A DNA stretch of 64,000 bases from Sweltsa coloradensis (GCA_024449915.1 JAMZAV010000053.1:558001-622000); one strand, 5' to 3'; positions 11,099-22,354 are shown, numbered from the stretch's first letter. The notes: generated from the sequence alone by a model not told the origin. Numbers and translations are program-made.

Positions 11099-11995
11099 CA
11101 GGGGTGGTCAAAACGTTTACTGGTGTGCAATCATCAGAAAACGCTGCGAATCTTGTGTGACTCGATCTCCCCCCCCCTTCTCACTCTTCCCCTTTCGAGT
11201 ACGATTTGTTACTGTGTTTTGACCATTGTAGGTAGTCAGATAGTCACTTGAAAGATAAATGTGCTGCCCATTCAACGAACATTTATTTCTGTAAATCTTA
11301 ACACCTACTACTCCAGATTAAAACTCATTCAGTGAAATCGTCCACTGTAATGGACACCAACTTTCAAAATTTATACCAGGGTAAAAGATAGTTTTTTCAA
11401 TTTGACCCCAATTATTATTTTTTCCTTGCATTAAAAATAGATACATTTTTTCCCCATCCCGATTGGACAAAAAGTGCCTTTTTTTAGAGCAAATTAAAAA
11501 TACACATTTGCAAAAATGGCTAAAGATGAAAAAATATGGTTTGTCCCGGAAAAGTAATTTATTTGTAGTATTGGTACTATTTGAGTTATAAAAAATGTAA
11601 AATATGCAAAAAATTCAGAAAAAAATCTTGTTTTAGGAATGTACATCAAATTTACATCTTTACCGTAAATTAAGCTTTAATTCAAAATCCAAAATTTCCC
11701 AAAACTCATTAAAAAAACACGAAAAAATATTTGAAAAACACTAAAAATCTTAGAAAAAATTAGTATTTTGAAATTATTGCTTAAAATAACTTAATTTTGG
11801 CCAATTTAATTCTCCACTGAATGGGTTAAAGTTAATTGAATGGAGTATCGCTACAAAATATTGTGTTTTTGAACTGCAACTGCAACAAAAAGTTCTACAA
11901 ATAAGTCACACGGGTTTAGAAGATTTCCTCTTTAATTGTTCGTCTCATTCGCTATTAAACTCTTGCTCTGCTCTGCCAATGGTTGGCCACCCCTG
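11099..11995. mobile_element. Non-autonomous hAT-like element
   Basis: The left end CAGGGGTGGTCAAAA and right end TTGGCCACCCCTG are terminal inverted repeats of the hAT type (known hAT ends begin CAGGGGTGG or CAGTGGT). Flanking 8-mers TTCGAGCT and TTCTAGTA agree at five of eight positions, compatible with a decayed 8-bp target duplication. The 897-bp inside is AT-rich and shows no transposase. Confidence 0.6.
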
Positions 11996-12407
11996 TTCTA
12001 GTATGAACAAGGAGGGAATTGATTTATATCATTACGAGACAAAAATACAGCCCCATGTTCTGGAGGATTATCTTCATCAACTTCATTATAATATCTATAT
12101 CAAAACAAATCGGAATTATACTATATTGTCACTTTGATGCCGAGAATATTAATTTCATTAATATACACTGTAAACACACTCGGTTTATTAAAATGGGCAC
12201 TTGATTTATATAACATAAAAATCAATACATTTTCTCGAATTAACAAATTTTTACATTTCATACAGCCTTACTAGATTTAGGATGGTTATTTTCTAAACAA
12301 TTTGTGGAATATTATTGGTCCTGAATGGATCTCATGCTGGTGGTAATCAAGACAAGCTTGCAAGTACGAGTTCTAGTTTCTCCGCGTGCGTAGTTGATTC
12401 TACTTAC

Positions 12408-12488
12408 CCCACTGCTCCCGCCAACGAGTCCCGAGACAAGAGACAGGATTCCCTGCAGGACGAGCGGCGTTCCCGTTGGTTTCATCTC
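12408..12488 (-). CDS. Exon 3, hydrophobic Leu/Gly/Ser module
   Basis: An 81-base exon (27 codons) whose phase-0 frame begins EMKPTGTPLV and ends ILSLVSGLVGGSSG at the donor GGG|GTAAGTAG. This end closely matches the ends of exons 4, 5 and 7, which fixes the frame. To keep that frame after exon 2, the acceptor must be the AAG of CAGCAAG. The stronger CAG four bases upstream would extend the exon to 12492 and shift the frame. The exon lacks the acidic Gly-rich first half seen in exons 4 to 7, so it is either the ancestral or a reduced module. Confidence 0.7.
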
Positions 12489-12759
12489 CTTGCTGAAAAG
12501 TAAAAGATTTATAAATGAAAATACTAGGTAACGCGTTTATTGAAATGATATTGTTTGAAACACAATCAAATTTAAATCTTAAGTTGAAACTTACTTGCAC
12601 CTTTTAAAAAATGCCAAAAGGATGGAATAATTAATACATTTTCAAAACGAGTTAAATTGTTCACATGACCCGTTATAGACTGTTTCACGAAACTGCATCT
12701 TCAAAGCTGTTGACAGTTTCTGCGCCCTGTACATTAAATCCCTTCTGGGCCCCACAAAA

Positions 12760-13333
12760 CACATTGATCAACGGCTGTTACCTCCCCTTCCCTGTGATTT
12801 ACATCCCCTCCACTCCACTCAGCCCCCAACACATTCTTCAACAGTTGCCACCTCCCCTCCATGTGACTTACATCCTCTCCACCCATCCCCCCAACCATTA
12901 TCAACAGCCCCTCCGTGTGATTACATTCCCCTCCCACAGGCCCCCAACACATTACGTCAAATCCAGTTCACATGGCCATTGACTTAAATTTACTCCTAAA
13001 GCAATATTTTAACACTTCCCTGTGATAATCTCTCACCACCCCAACATATTGTACAACAGATCCAACTCCTCAGTGATTGCATCACGTCACCCATCCCAAA
13101 CATTATCTTAAACAGTTGCCCCTCCACTGTCACTGGCTGACATCCTCAATAAATATTTCTTCAACATTCCCTCCCCATTGATTAACATCCGTCAAAACAC
13201 ATTTCAAGCAGCTTCCCCTTGTAACGAATCTCACCCTCCAACGACATTCTAATCAGTCCCTCACCGTAGTTACAATTCCAATGCCCCCAACACATTCTTC
13301 AACAGTTGCCACCTCCCCACCCTATGACTTACA
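12760..13333 (-). repeat. Minisatellite carrying copies of the exon 2 donor
   Basis: About a dozen diverged units of 45-65 bp. On the plus strand a unit reads like CACATTCTTCAACAGTTGCC, then ACCTCCCC, then TGTGACTTACATCC, then CCAA. On the minus strand ACTTACATCC is GGAT|GTAAGT, the exon 2 donor. The unit nearest the exon (about 13290-13333) contains the real donor and is almost identical to the unit near 12830-12890, which keeps GGATGTAAGTCA. The middle units are more decayed. Open frames across this array are by-products of the repeat. Confidence 0.8.
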
Positions 13334-13569
13334 TCCCCTCCGGTGAATCCCGCCAATAAGTTGTTGAGCAGCTCCACCGCCCTCTTGTCTCGCCGGACTA
13401 GCTCGTTCAACACCTGCATGTCTTGGGCTTGTTTCTCGGGGTTGCCGCGATCTCGAGTCAATGACTTCTGTGCCACCCGGAGGATCTGCTCTTCAAACTT
13501 CTGCTCCATTTGCACAGCTTGCGCGACTCCTCCTAGGGTAGCTGCCTTGATTAAGTCCGCCTCTTGCTT
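13333..13569 (-). CDS. Exon 2, charged helical domain with dibasic site
   Basis: A 237-base exon (79 codons, phase 0 at both ends). Its acceptor is ...CCCTGAGCAG before AAGCAAGAG. A second possible AG three bases earlier (GAG) would add one Gln. The donor is GGGGAT|GTAAGT. The peptide begins KQEADLIKAATLGGVAQA and is rich in Glu, Gln, Lys and Arg with spaced Leu, Ile and Val, consistent with an amphipathic helix. Near its end come RR and DKR, then AVELLNNLLAGFTGGD, a hydrophobic Gly-ending segment like those in the later modules. No catalytic motif is visible. The exon is GC-rich compared with its AT-rich surroundings and sits directly against a minisatellite that copies its donor. I recognise no family. 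Confidence 0.82.
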
Positions 13570-14430
13570 CTGCTCAGGGCAAAGAAGGACACTGCATTAG
13601 TTGTTTTTACTTTGATGGGCATTCATTCAGAATGTTTTTTTCGAATTCTTCACTGTCCATATTTTATTACAATTTCAAAATATTTTTCTTCGGCGATTTT
13701 GGACTATATATTTTTAAAGGGCGGGGGGACTTCATGTCAAACTGAGCTGGTTAATGGAGTAAATACCCTGATTACTAAATAGTTTTTTCATGTGTGCATT
13801 TTTTTAAAATGTTATTAAAAAAAATAAGTCATTTACAATTTATAAGGATTTTGTAATTGTATTGCTTGGTGTTCTAAAATCTCGAGTATGCAAGTCAAAC
13901 TTACTAGAATCATCCAAAATATACAACGCGTCTGTAGTTACATATTAGAAGCTATTTGTTACATTGATCAGCAAAAAATGCCTATTTTTTATGGAGACCT
14001 GCATATAAACTTCTTAACCCTCATTTGGTGTTAAAGGGCTATTTGGAAATAACCCTACCACAGCATCTATATTTTGCCCTAGAGACGTCAATCATGATTG
14101 CCAATTGCAGGTATGGATCGGATAACTTGTAAGAGCTACTCCTATCGGTGAACGAGTACATAATTTGTCTTTAACATTGAGTTATCATGTGTAGCTGTCA
14201 TCATTACTAGCTGTTAGAACCGGTAGAAGTGGCTCATGTATTACAAGCGAAACTAATTTGGGAGTTCAGCGGACCTATTCATCTCACCGCAAATCATGAC
14301 AAAAGTTTTCGTAAGTTTTACTAACACAAAGTATTGTTTTGATGTGTCCAATAATTTTAGTTCGCGGACTTTCCCTGCTGTGTAGATATTCCACGCAAAA
14401 TGCATTGATTTTAATTTCAATATGGTAGTG

Positions 14431-15722
14431 GATGTACCGGAATTCGGCCATGCGCGTGAATTCGGCCACTACCACTAATTTATCATTATATCAATGTTGA
14501 CTGACACATTTCCCTAGATTTAACTCATGTATGTCGTAGTTTGTTGTATTTTCTTTCAGAAATGTCTTCGTTTTCGATATTTGGTTAAGAAACAGTCGAG
14601 ATATAAATGTTGAAGAGTCGATTTGTGCGCGAATCGAGATTTTCGGCCACTTCTTATGGGAGCGGAGCTAAGACAGCCGCGCTGCGTGCCGTGCGTGGGT
14701 CTAAGGAATTTGTCTTTAAATTAATCTGTATTTGAGTCAGCGTGAAAAGAAAACCATTCATCTGAAAGATGAAATTTTGATGCATACGCGTAATAATATA
14801 TGTGAACAAACAGTTTTTATAGAACAATTACTAGGCCTATAACCATTGAAATGCCAGATTGCGATGTGGACGGATTGAGCGAACGGACGGCGTGATGCAA
14901 TGGAAGCGCACTCATTTCCTCTCCAAAGACTTCAACCAAAGATATTCCCCACCATTTGACTCATGTATTCGATAGTTTGGATATTTTTCTTTACGAAGCT
15001 CTTTGGTTTTCGACTTTCGATCAAAGGATAGTCGAGTTATTCAAGATCGTAGACTCGAATGCGTGTGGTCGAAAAATTTCCGACCGGAGATCTAAAATGG
15101 CGGCGTTGTGAGCGTCGTACGTAGAGCTGACGAACTTTTCATTTAAATAAAACCCTTTTAAAGTTAGAGGAAAACGGATTTATTTATCTTACAGCTAAAA
15201 CTCCGATTCATACGTGGAATAGTGGATGTATTAAAAATATTCCCTGATATAATTACTGTAAGCCACGAAATTACGATGACGCAATGCACACGATAGGGTG
15301 GCCGAATTGACATTCTAACCTGTTTATAGGAACTTTTCGTCTATTTCAACCGCTCAAAACATATTTAAATAACGAATTTCAATGATTAAATTCACTTCAC
15401 ACGTGTTTTAATATAGTTATCGGTTACCACTGGTCTAATAATAGGCCATTACTGTAGTTCAGAGTGCGGACGGATTCAGGAGCAGACAGTGGTCGAATTC
15501 CCAGCAGAGGGTGGTCGGATTGGGACACATTACGTATTGGTCAAAGATATTCAAGAAATTACTGTTATTATGCACATATGTCAAGTGATATAGTTTGAAA
15601 CTTATAAAAGACACTCAGACCTATAAATAGAGGGGCTTGGGTATGATCTAGTGACATTAGGAGAGATACTATCTTGATTTCAGTAGGAACTAGGCCCTTA
15701 AGTGGCCGAATTCCGGTACATC
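14431..15722. mobile_element. Element with GATGTACCGGAATTCGGCCA ends
   Basis: The first 20 bases recur as their exact reverse complement at the right end (TGGCCGAATTCCGGTACATC). If the ends are read as CCGGAATTCGGCC, both are flanked by TA, as for Tc1/mariner insertions. The interior has an inner duplication: the block around 14540-14700 (ATTTTCTTTCAGAAATG to GGCCACTTC) recurs in diverged form at 14960-15120. CGAATTC and GGTCG motifs recur. No transposase frame is visible, so it is probably non-autonomous. Confidence 0.65.
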
Positions 15723-15729
15723 TAGTTGT

Positions 15730-16740
15730 TTTAGTTTAATCCATAAAGGAAGATTAAAATAATATCATCCACCGGATACATGATGTAAGAGCATCCCATA
15801 TGTGGTTTTGATCTGTTTTTATTGACCACGCCCGTTTTATCAATTGTTTTACATTCTACACTAATATGTAGGCGACTACTAGCGCCTAGAATGTGTAGCA
15901 GGTTAGGATAAACTGGTTTGTTATGTAACTGGCGGCATTCTCAGAGTGTGTAATACATTGTCTGTAGTCATTCAGATCACTAGAACTACTTTCATTTTAA
16001 ACAAGGGTTATTTTTTTCGTTTTAAACCTTGGCATAAATAATATTCATCCTAAATTCCAGCTAAGGTGTTGTTATCCATGTATAGAATATTGGTTTAATT
16101 TTTTCTTTGGAATACAATGTAACAAAAAGTTGTTATTTAAAAATACATTATCCGAATCTCTTCTATCTAATTAGTTTAGTATGGAGAAGGAAAAAAATTG
16201 AATGCGCAAATTATATAAAGAGATTGGCAATCTTTGTGAAGGTAATTGTTTTGTTTGTGTGACTGATGGAGGGGTAAGGTCTGTCTCTAAATAATATCTT
16301 TATAGTGTTGCGGTTGCGTTTGGGTTGAAGATGGGGAAAACTTTTAGGAAGTTACAGTTTGCCCCTTTTCGAAGAGCAACTCAATTGTAACTAACTCATT
16401 ATTTTACAATTATAATTTCAAAATCTTAAAATTAAGCATAATAAGAAGCACATGAGAATTTGATTTTTATATTATTAAATTAAATATTATATTATAATAA
16501 TTAATAAGCATTACTATTGAAGATAATGAGAATAATTATTTGGCATTTTGTAACTTTTTACTACCTTCAAACAATTGAGTATAAGGACATATATATTTTA
16601 AGGGTTTCGTTTTTTTAAATTAATATTTGTAAGTGAAAGTAAGACTGCATGTATATTAATGAAGACAAACTGCGTGGAAATAAAAAAAATTACATTTTAT
16701 CTGTTAACAAAGCATAGCCTATATTAATATTAAAAAAAGT
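15730..16740. other. AT-rich intronic stretch, nothing definite
   Basis: It lies inside the first coding intron of the secreted-protein gene. I see no exon, tRNA-like segment or clear repeat unit; A/T runs dominate from 16420 on. Confidence 0.5.
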
Positions 16741-16741
16741 A

Positions 16742-16862
16742 TAAAACGGGTCAATTCGCCGCCTCCTGAAGATGGAGCCCACAGTGGATCCGAAACGTCG
16801 AACTCACGCACGAGTAAGTGTGAACACGTGACGCGGCGAAATCACCCGTTTTAAACCTTTTT
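16742..16862 (+). repeat. Degenerate hammerhead-like segment within an inverted repeat
   Basis: ATAAAACGGGTCAATTCGCCG at the left and CGGCGAAATCACCCGTTTTA at the right form diverged inverted repeats. Between them CTGAAGATGGAGCCCACAGT, then GGATCCGAAACGTCG resembles the hammerhead core CUGAUGA...GAAAC, with a GGA/TCC helix II. The second conserved box has A for U (CTGAAGA), so activity is doubtful. Such motifs are known from Penelope-like elements and retrozymes. Confidence 0.45.
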
Positions 16863-17834
16863 TAAAATATATTCGGGCCGCGAAAGTCTTAAATGTTTTT
16901 TAGTATATTGATACTTATGCGACAATTACTTCATATCCCACTATAAGTAATATGTATAACCTTTTTGAAATGGTTTTGCACATTAGCAGTCTGAATTAAT
17001 TATGTTTTTGTATTTATGGAAGGCTGTAACATAGAATGCCAACAACACACTGTTGCATAATTTAAAACACCTGCCTGCGCAATGGACTATATAACAACAA
17101 TTGCACTACTGGAACTACTTTCGCTAGCATTTCATTAGTCGTTTTTCTTCTAGCCTGCAGCTTACTTATTGTAAAATGTATAACGGACAGACCATACAAA
17201 GATAATCGAATAGCGCTTTAAAGTAGACTAGTTCAATGTTATGTGATGTGCAGATGTATTTTATTTATGAAGTATTTATACCCTGGGGTATATCTCGAAA
17301 ACTATAGAAAAACCAGTTGTGTATTGATGATCGAATCAGTTTTTTACTGACTAAAGTTGAACCGTAAAACTCTTGTACATAGTTTGAATGAACTAGAGAA
17401 CTTTTCATATTATTTTTACTATACAACATATTATGTCATCACTACTAAACTATCAGATGGTTTCGATACAATTTGGATTCTCAAGACAAAACCAGTTTTT
17501 AAGCAGTGTTTCAAAAACATATTGTGTAATAACCTTGTTTAGGTCTGGACAGACCTGATCGAATCTCAAGGTTATTTAGGGTGAACGTTTGGGAATCCCT
17601 TAATATAGTATTTTGAGTCTCGATGAGTACCCATATTGATTTTAAAATACGGAACAGAAAGATGTTTGAAATTGTCACTACAGAAACTTAATGTACCTAA
17701 ATAATTTCTAAATTGTTACTTGCATTGTGAAAAAAATCCGTTTTCTCTTTCCCGCGCGTTTATAGTAAAAACGCCTGTGACGAAATCTCTCGTAACAACA
17801 GCTTATTTTATGAATGGATTCTACCACCGCCTTC

Positions 17835-17842
17835 TATATAAG
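17835..17842 (+). promoter_or_regulatory. TATA-like box
   Basis: TATATAAG followed by a GC-richer stretch (GGCAGTAGAGTCACGACCAG). It could be a core promoter on the plus strand, but no exon follows that I can support. Chance occurrence in AT-rich DNA is quite possible. Confidence 0.15.
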
Positions 17843-18056
17843 GCAGTAGAGTCACGACCAGGACGCTCATAAAGCCTTCAAAAAACTATGGTTGATGTTG
17901 CTATTGCCATGACAAATATTTATTGTTAAACCATTATGAATAATTCAGTTACAAATAACCCAAATTTAATTCGTAGTGATTAATGATGTTTGCAATACAT
18001 TATTACACCAAGTTACAACAGCATTTATTTAAAATATGAAAGTAACATTTAAAACA

Positions 18057-18431
18057 CTTTAGTTGAATACAACTAATTATTTTATAACAATTACAACGTT
18101 TCGGATATTAGTGAAAACTATTTCCGTCATCAGTTTTTTTTTTATGAAAAACAAAAAATCATATGAGCAAACGTATATCAAAACAAACAAAGACAATAGC
18201 CAAGGTAGATAAGATTTAACATTAATTCTCACACACAAAAATCAAGGTGATATAAACAAAAAGGCTAGCTATTTTCCTCCTATATATGGATTCCTTTAGT
18301 TAATACTGTAAATAGCCTTTTTGTTTATATCACCCTGTCTTTTGTGTGTGAAACCTGATGACGGAAATAGTTTTCATTAATATCCGAAACGTTGTAATTG
18401 TTATAAAATAATTAGTTGTATTCAACTAAAG
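18057..18431. mobile_element. Palindromic element with hammerhead-like arms
   Basis: CTTTAGTTGAATACAACTAA at the left pairs with TTAGTTGTATTCAACTAAAG at the right, and the arms stay nearly perfect for about 80 bases. Inner arms (GGTGATATAAACAAAAAGGC and its complement near 18308-18336) also pair. Each arm, read outwards, contains CTGATGACGGAAATAGTTTT and then a TATCCGAAACGTTG segment, similar to a hammerhead core with a short GGA/TCC helix II. This suggests two Penelope-like or retrozyme ends joined head to head. Confidence 0.6.
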
Positions 18432-18439
18432 TTTTTTTA

Positions 18440-21400
18440 AATATTATATCATGAACTCTTCTTACTTTAAAACTAAAATGATATTGAATAATTTGATAAA
18501 AGCGAGTGATTTTATTACGCGTTACATGATTGGTTGATTGGTGTTATGAGAGATCACGACGACCTCTTTTCCCGCCCAAACTGTATGCCTACATTTGAAA
18601 ATGAAATGAAACTATGCTTAAATTTACGACAAAAACCCATTTTATTTTGCAGTTAAAAAAAAGTTCTAAAAAGTTCCCTATTTTAGTTACGAAATTCAGT
18701 AGTTGCACTTTGAGCATTCTTTGCACAAGATAAAATGTCCCTCATCCCGCCACGAAGAAAATAATTTGAATTTCGTTCTTAATTGACAATTGTGTTAATT
18801 ACCACATATTCATCGCTTTGCATAAGTTTGTCGCCATATCATTAAATGACACTTTTGAACAATAAACTTACCTTAATTTAAAAGTAATTACACACTTGGT
18901 TTTCCTCGTCCGTTGAAATATCCGCCCCGACTGCCGACTGTCGGTGTTATTACTGTAAGCCGTTACGCCCATTTACTGCAGTGTAATTGCGTCAAGTCTG
19001 AGTCAAGCCTGAGTTATACAGGTTGACTTTTGCACAGAGTTTGATTGCGCCTTTACTGCATTTGTTTTCGAATCTTAAATATCAGGTGCGAACTGACCTT
19101 ATTTCATGATTATAGAACTAGTGACTCCATTTAATACCTGTTACCTCTTATACCTATTGTTAAAACTGCAATTATCTTAAGATAATTTTTCGATATCGAT
19201 AGAAATTTAAGCTTTTAGTCCCATCCTTCTGGTGATAAGATGGGAATTTGATGTTTTCAGTTAAAGTTGTTATTTTTTCCGATTTTTTTACGTCAATAAC
19301 CATATTTTAAATGGTCATAGCAATTGGTTCTACTATGTTATTTTCAACGTCACATCTAGATGCCCCACTTTTTTTTAATTACAAAATTCTTAAGCTTATC
19401 CATAGACGGAAGTTGAAATCCAGCGCACGGCTATAAGGTAATAATATTTAATCTTCTATTTTAACACAATAATTGCATCAATTAAGACGATCTCGAACGA
19501 TCTTACTTATACTACCTATTTATTTGTGTAGTTAGATAGTTTTAATAGTAATCAAGTATTGTTTTAAAAGGACTAATAGCTCAATGAGTTTTATATGATA
19601 ATTATTTCGCCACTCAATACTTATGTATTTGAGGATTATGTGAGGATAAAGAGCAACTTTACAATGTAATGTGGTACACAGAATTTTAAAACGTCTTCAA
19701 GAATTATTGCGTACTGGCGTATAGATATATTTAATCAAATTTGAGTATGATTTTATTTTATATATTTTTTAAATATTTTATTATTATACATTAAAGAAAG
19801 GACGCAAAATATCATAATATTGATTTTTTTTAAAACTAAATATGTAGGCCCTACCATTGCATTCATAGCTAACAGTCATTTAATGGTACGAACAGAAATA
19901 TAATGGAACATACATTTGGCCAAGGTCTACCAATTATATTTAGGGTGTAATTTAAAGAGCAGTGTTGACATATTACACCAGCGGTTATAGTGTGTGCTAT
20001 GCTGTTCTTATCTACACACCATACCACTTGCTTGTATCTTGTTTAGATTTTCGAAGTTGTCAGTTATAGATTTTAAACAGCAATATTGAATCTTTTCAAC
20101 AAAAGTATTGAAAATTGAATGTATTACTTTAATATTAATCACATTGCCATCGAGCATTGGGTTTATTAAAAAAACTTCCAAAGGATTGTGGTAGGCCTAC
20201 GTAACATTGGTTAATATCTTGTAAAAAGTATAGATTTGTATGCATTGTTATTTCATTATACATAATGCATTTCGTGTTTTTCAACTGGATAAAATACTGG
20301 CTTTCGTGTGAATGGAACAAGTACAATTTGTTAATAAATTAACCATGTTTGGATACATCAAAAAGGGGTTAATAGATTAATTCGAATTCGAGCCCGATTT
20401 AAAAATGTAATTACATTTCGTTGGTTAAAGAAGCATCTAGGGGGTCCTATTCACTAACCCAAACGACGATAATTATCGAAACTGACTAAGTCTTTCTCGT
20501 CGCTTTAGTCTTGACATGTTTGCGTGACAGTGAAGTGACTGTTTTCCCTGGGGTTTGTTCTATTAAGTTTTGTCACTGTCCATCGAAAAGTTGTCACATG
20601 CGTTATTATATTCACAAAGTTTTCCCTGTCGACCGCATATTGTCGGACGAGTTAGCAAATAGAACCTCTGGTTTTAGTTTTAAAACTTTATAAGTATCAG
20701 ATTTTTCGCATTTTGTCAATTTATAATAAATTTTAATGTAAACTGTTTAATATTCTATTATTTAAATAAGTGTTTTTTTGGATATTACACTGCTCTTTTA
20801 GAATGTTTTATTCTGATATATTTCAACCTTTCTTCAAAAGTATTTTTTTTGAAGCAAAATGTGATTAATATAAAATAAAAACATGACAACAATTAATTAT
20901 TTAATAAAGGTTGCCACCGTTAGTCACTAATATGTATAATAGCTATGTGTGCCCTTAACTACAGTAAATTTTGTGTAGGATTATTCGAAATACATATAAT
21001 TCTAAGCTCAATGTAGCGTGTCATGTAGGTATGTTCGAGAGGCTCATCAAAACCGAACTCTCTACTTCCACGTGGTAAAGTTAAAGTACCGTAAGTAAAG
21101 AAGTAGCTTACTCCCAGAATCAAAATACGAGCTCTGGCCCTTCCTCCCTTACCCATCCGTATGAGACATGGATGCTTGGTGTCTGCTATTTAGCGTCGCC
21201 TGTGGCTTGATCTGTCCAGCACAAGTGTTTCTTTCTCTGTTCTTCATATTATTAATTCAAATCATTTTTTTTTTTTTATAAATGCCAAAACATTAGCTAA
21301 ATATCAACCATGGCTAAATGTAGGCCTACCAGTCAATCAGAAATTGACCTTGGTTGTTAACTGACAGCTATATTTAATCAAAGCTAAGTACATGGAGGGA

Positions 21401-21900
21401 CGGATTAATGAGTAGGTAAAAAAGCTTGTTTTATTGATTATAAAGTTCTTAGGCATAATTGAAATTATATATGAATAGCTGTGTTACACAATGTAATTCT
21501 CTAATAAAAAATATAATATATATAAATAATATAATATAATGTTCGATGGTATAGAGAAGACACAAATGGCCTGAATCACGCCTAAAATATAAGAGTCACA
21601 TTTATAAAGTATATTTATTATAAAGTTTATACAGTTGTAATGGTTTTATAGCTTTTAAGCCATACTGTTGATATTTGACATGCATTAAAAATATTTTTCT
21701 TAATATTTTTATTTTAATACATTTTTTACTGTTCATAACCACCTCTTTTTATCTTTGAGTATCATTCGCCATGTCATTTTCACAATTTTTTTTATTTAGA
21801 TGTAGTTAGAAATTAGAATCTTTATAAAATTGTACAAACATGCTGTATAAGACTTTTAATAATAAATAAATACATGAATCAGACGTAAATCTGATGATGT
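18440..21900. other. AT-rich intron sequence without recognised features
   Basis: Part of the first coding intron. Open frames here are short, start in AT-rich sequence and share no motif with each other or with known families. Two GTAGGCCTAC palindromes occur (20191 and 21320). Confidence 0.5.
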
Positions 21901-21923
21901 TTGAGAGTGGGAGTGTTGTTTAC

Positions 21924-22063
21924 CTGCAAGAAGGCTTCCTTGTTCTGCTGCGCAGTGGTATCCGCCTGGCTGGGAACAGGGAGAGGTACACTCATCGCAG
22001 TGGCTAGCAGGCTGACCAAGATGGCCGCTATCGGTAGACTTGTTCTTCCCATCTTGAGAAGTT
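21924..22063 (-). CDS. Exon 1 (start codon and signal peptide) of the secreted repeat protein
   Basis: ATG is at 22052-22050, with 11 bases of 5' untranslated sequence before it in the same exon. The 43 codons open MGRTSLPIAAILVSLLATAM, a short basic start followed by a strong hydrophobic core, then SVPLPVPSQA and a Gln-rich stretch. This is a classic cleavable signal peptide, with cleavage likely just after the ATAMS region. The exon ends TTGCAG followed by GTAAAC, phase 0. Its left border is an acceptor, TTTCAG at 22064-22069, so transcription starts further right. The reading frame joins exon 2 without a stop. I chose this ATG because it is the first in the exon and directly precedes the hydrophobic core. 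Confidence 0.85.
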
Positions 22064-22098
22064 CTGAAACAAGTCACAAGAACAACAGTTCATTAGTA
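22064..22098 (-). promoter_or_regulatory. Branch point and 3' splice site before the ATG exon
   Basis: Reading the minus strand, TACTAAT lies at 22098-22092, about 30 bases before the acceptor TTTCAG at 22069-22064, with a T-rich stretch between. TACTAAC/T is the consensus branch-point core in many eukaryotes. This shows that the start-codon exon is not the transcription start and that a 5' untranslated exon exists upstream. Confidence 0.6.
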
Positions 22099-22354
22099 GG
22101 CTGCTGAAATAAACAAACGAATATACTTTTCGTCTGAAATCTGCCCAGAGGTAACATGCTCTCATAAGACGATCATAAAGGTAAACTGCGTCTCGCTGGA
22201 TAGAAATGTGCGTGTGCACCCCCGCCCCTCCCCAATTATTAAAGGATAGATCTGCTCTTGTACCATCATGTAAGTTATGATTTATGGCATAGAGAATATA
22301 AGAGTTTGAAACACATTATTTAAAGCAATGTTTGCGTTTCGTTGGCTGCAATAA

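Larger units (their letters stand above)
1158..22063 (-). other. Multi-exon gene for a secreted Gly/Ser-rich repeat protein (gene span)
   Basis: Seven exons read right to left on the minus strand: 21924-22063, 13333-13569, 12408-12488, 9732-9818, 7467-7559, 5325-5409 and 1158-1244. Each has an AG acceptor and a GTAAGT, GTGAGT or GTAAAC donor. Joined without exon 6 they encode 238 residues with no stop: signal peptide, charged helical domain, then modules of about 30 residues. Protein-level similarity between exons 3 to 7 and their shared phase is the strongest evidence that the gene is real. The last visible exon ends in a good donor, so the 3' end lies beyond the left edge. The ATG exon starts at an acceptor, so a noncoding first exon lies further right. 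I do not recognise the family. Secretion is inferred from the leader; no enzyme motif is visible. Confidence 0.8.

Noticed and set aside
12665..12982. Open frames of 105 and 72 codons on opposite strands
   Set aside because: Both run through the exon 2 donor minisatellite, and their residues repeat with the unit. No start context, splice partners or known domain.
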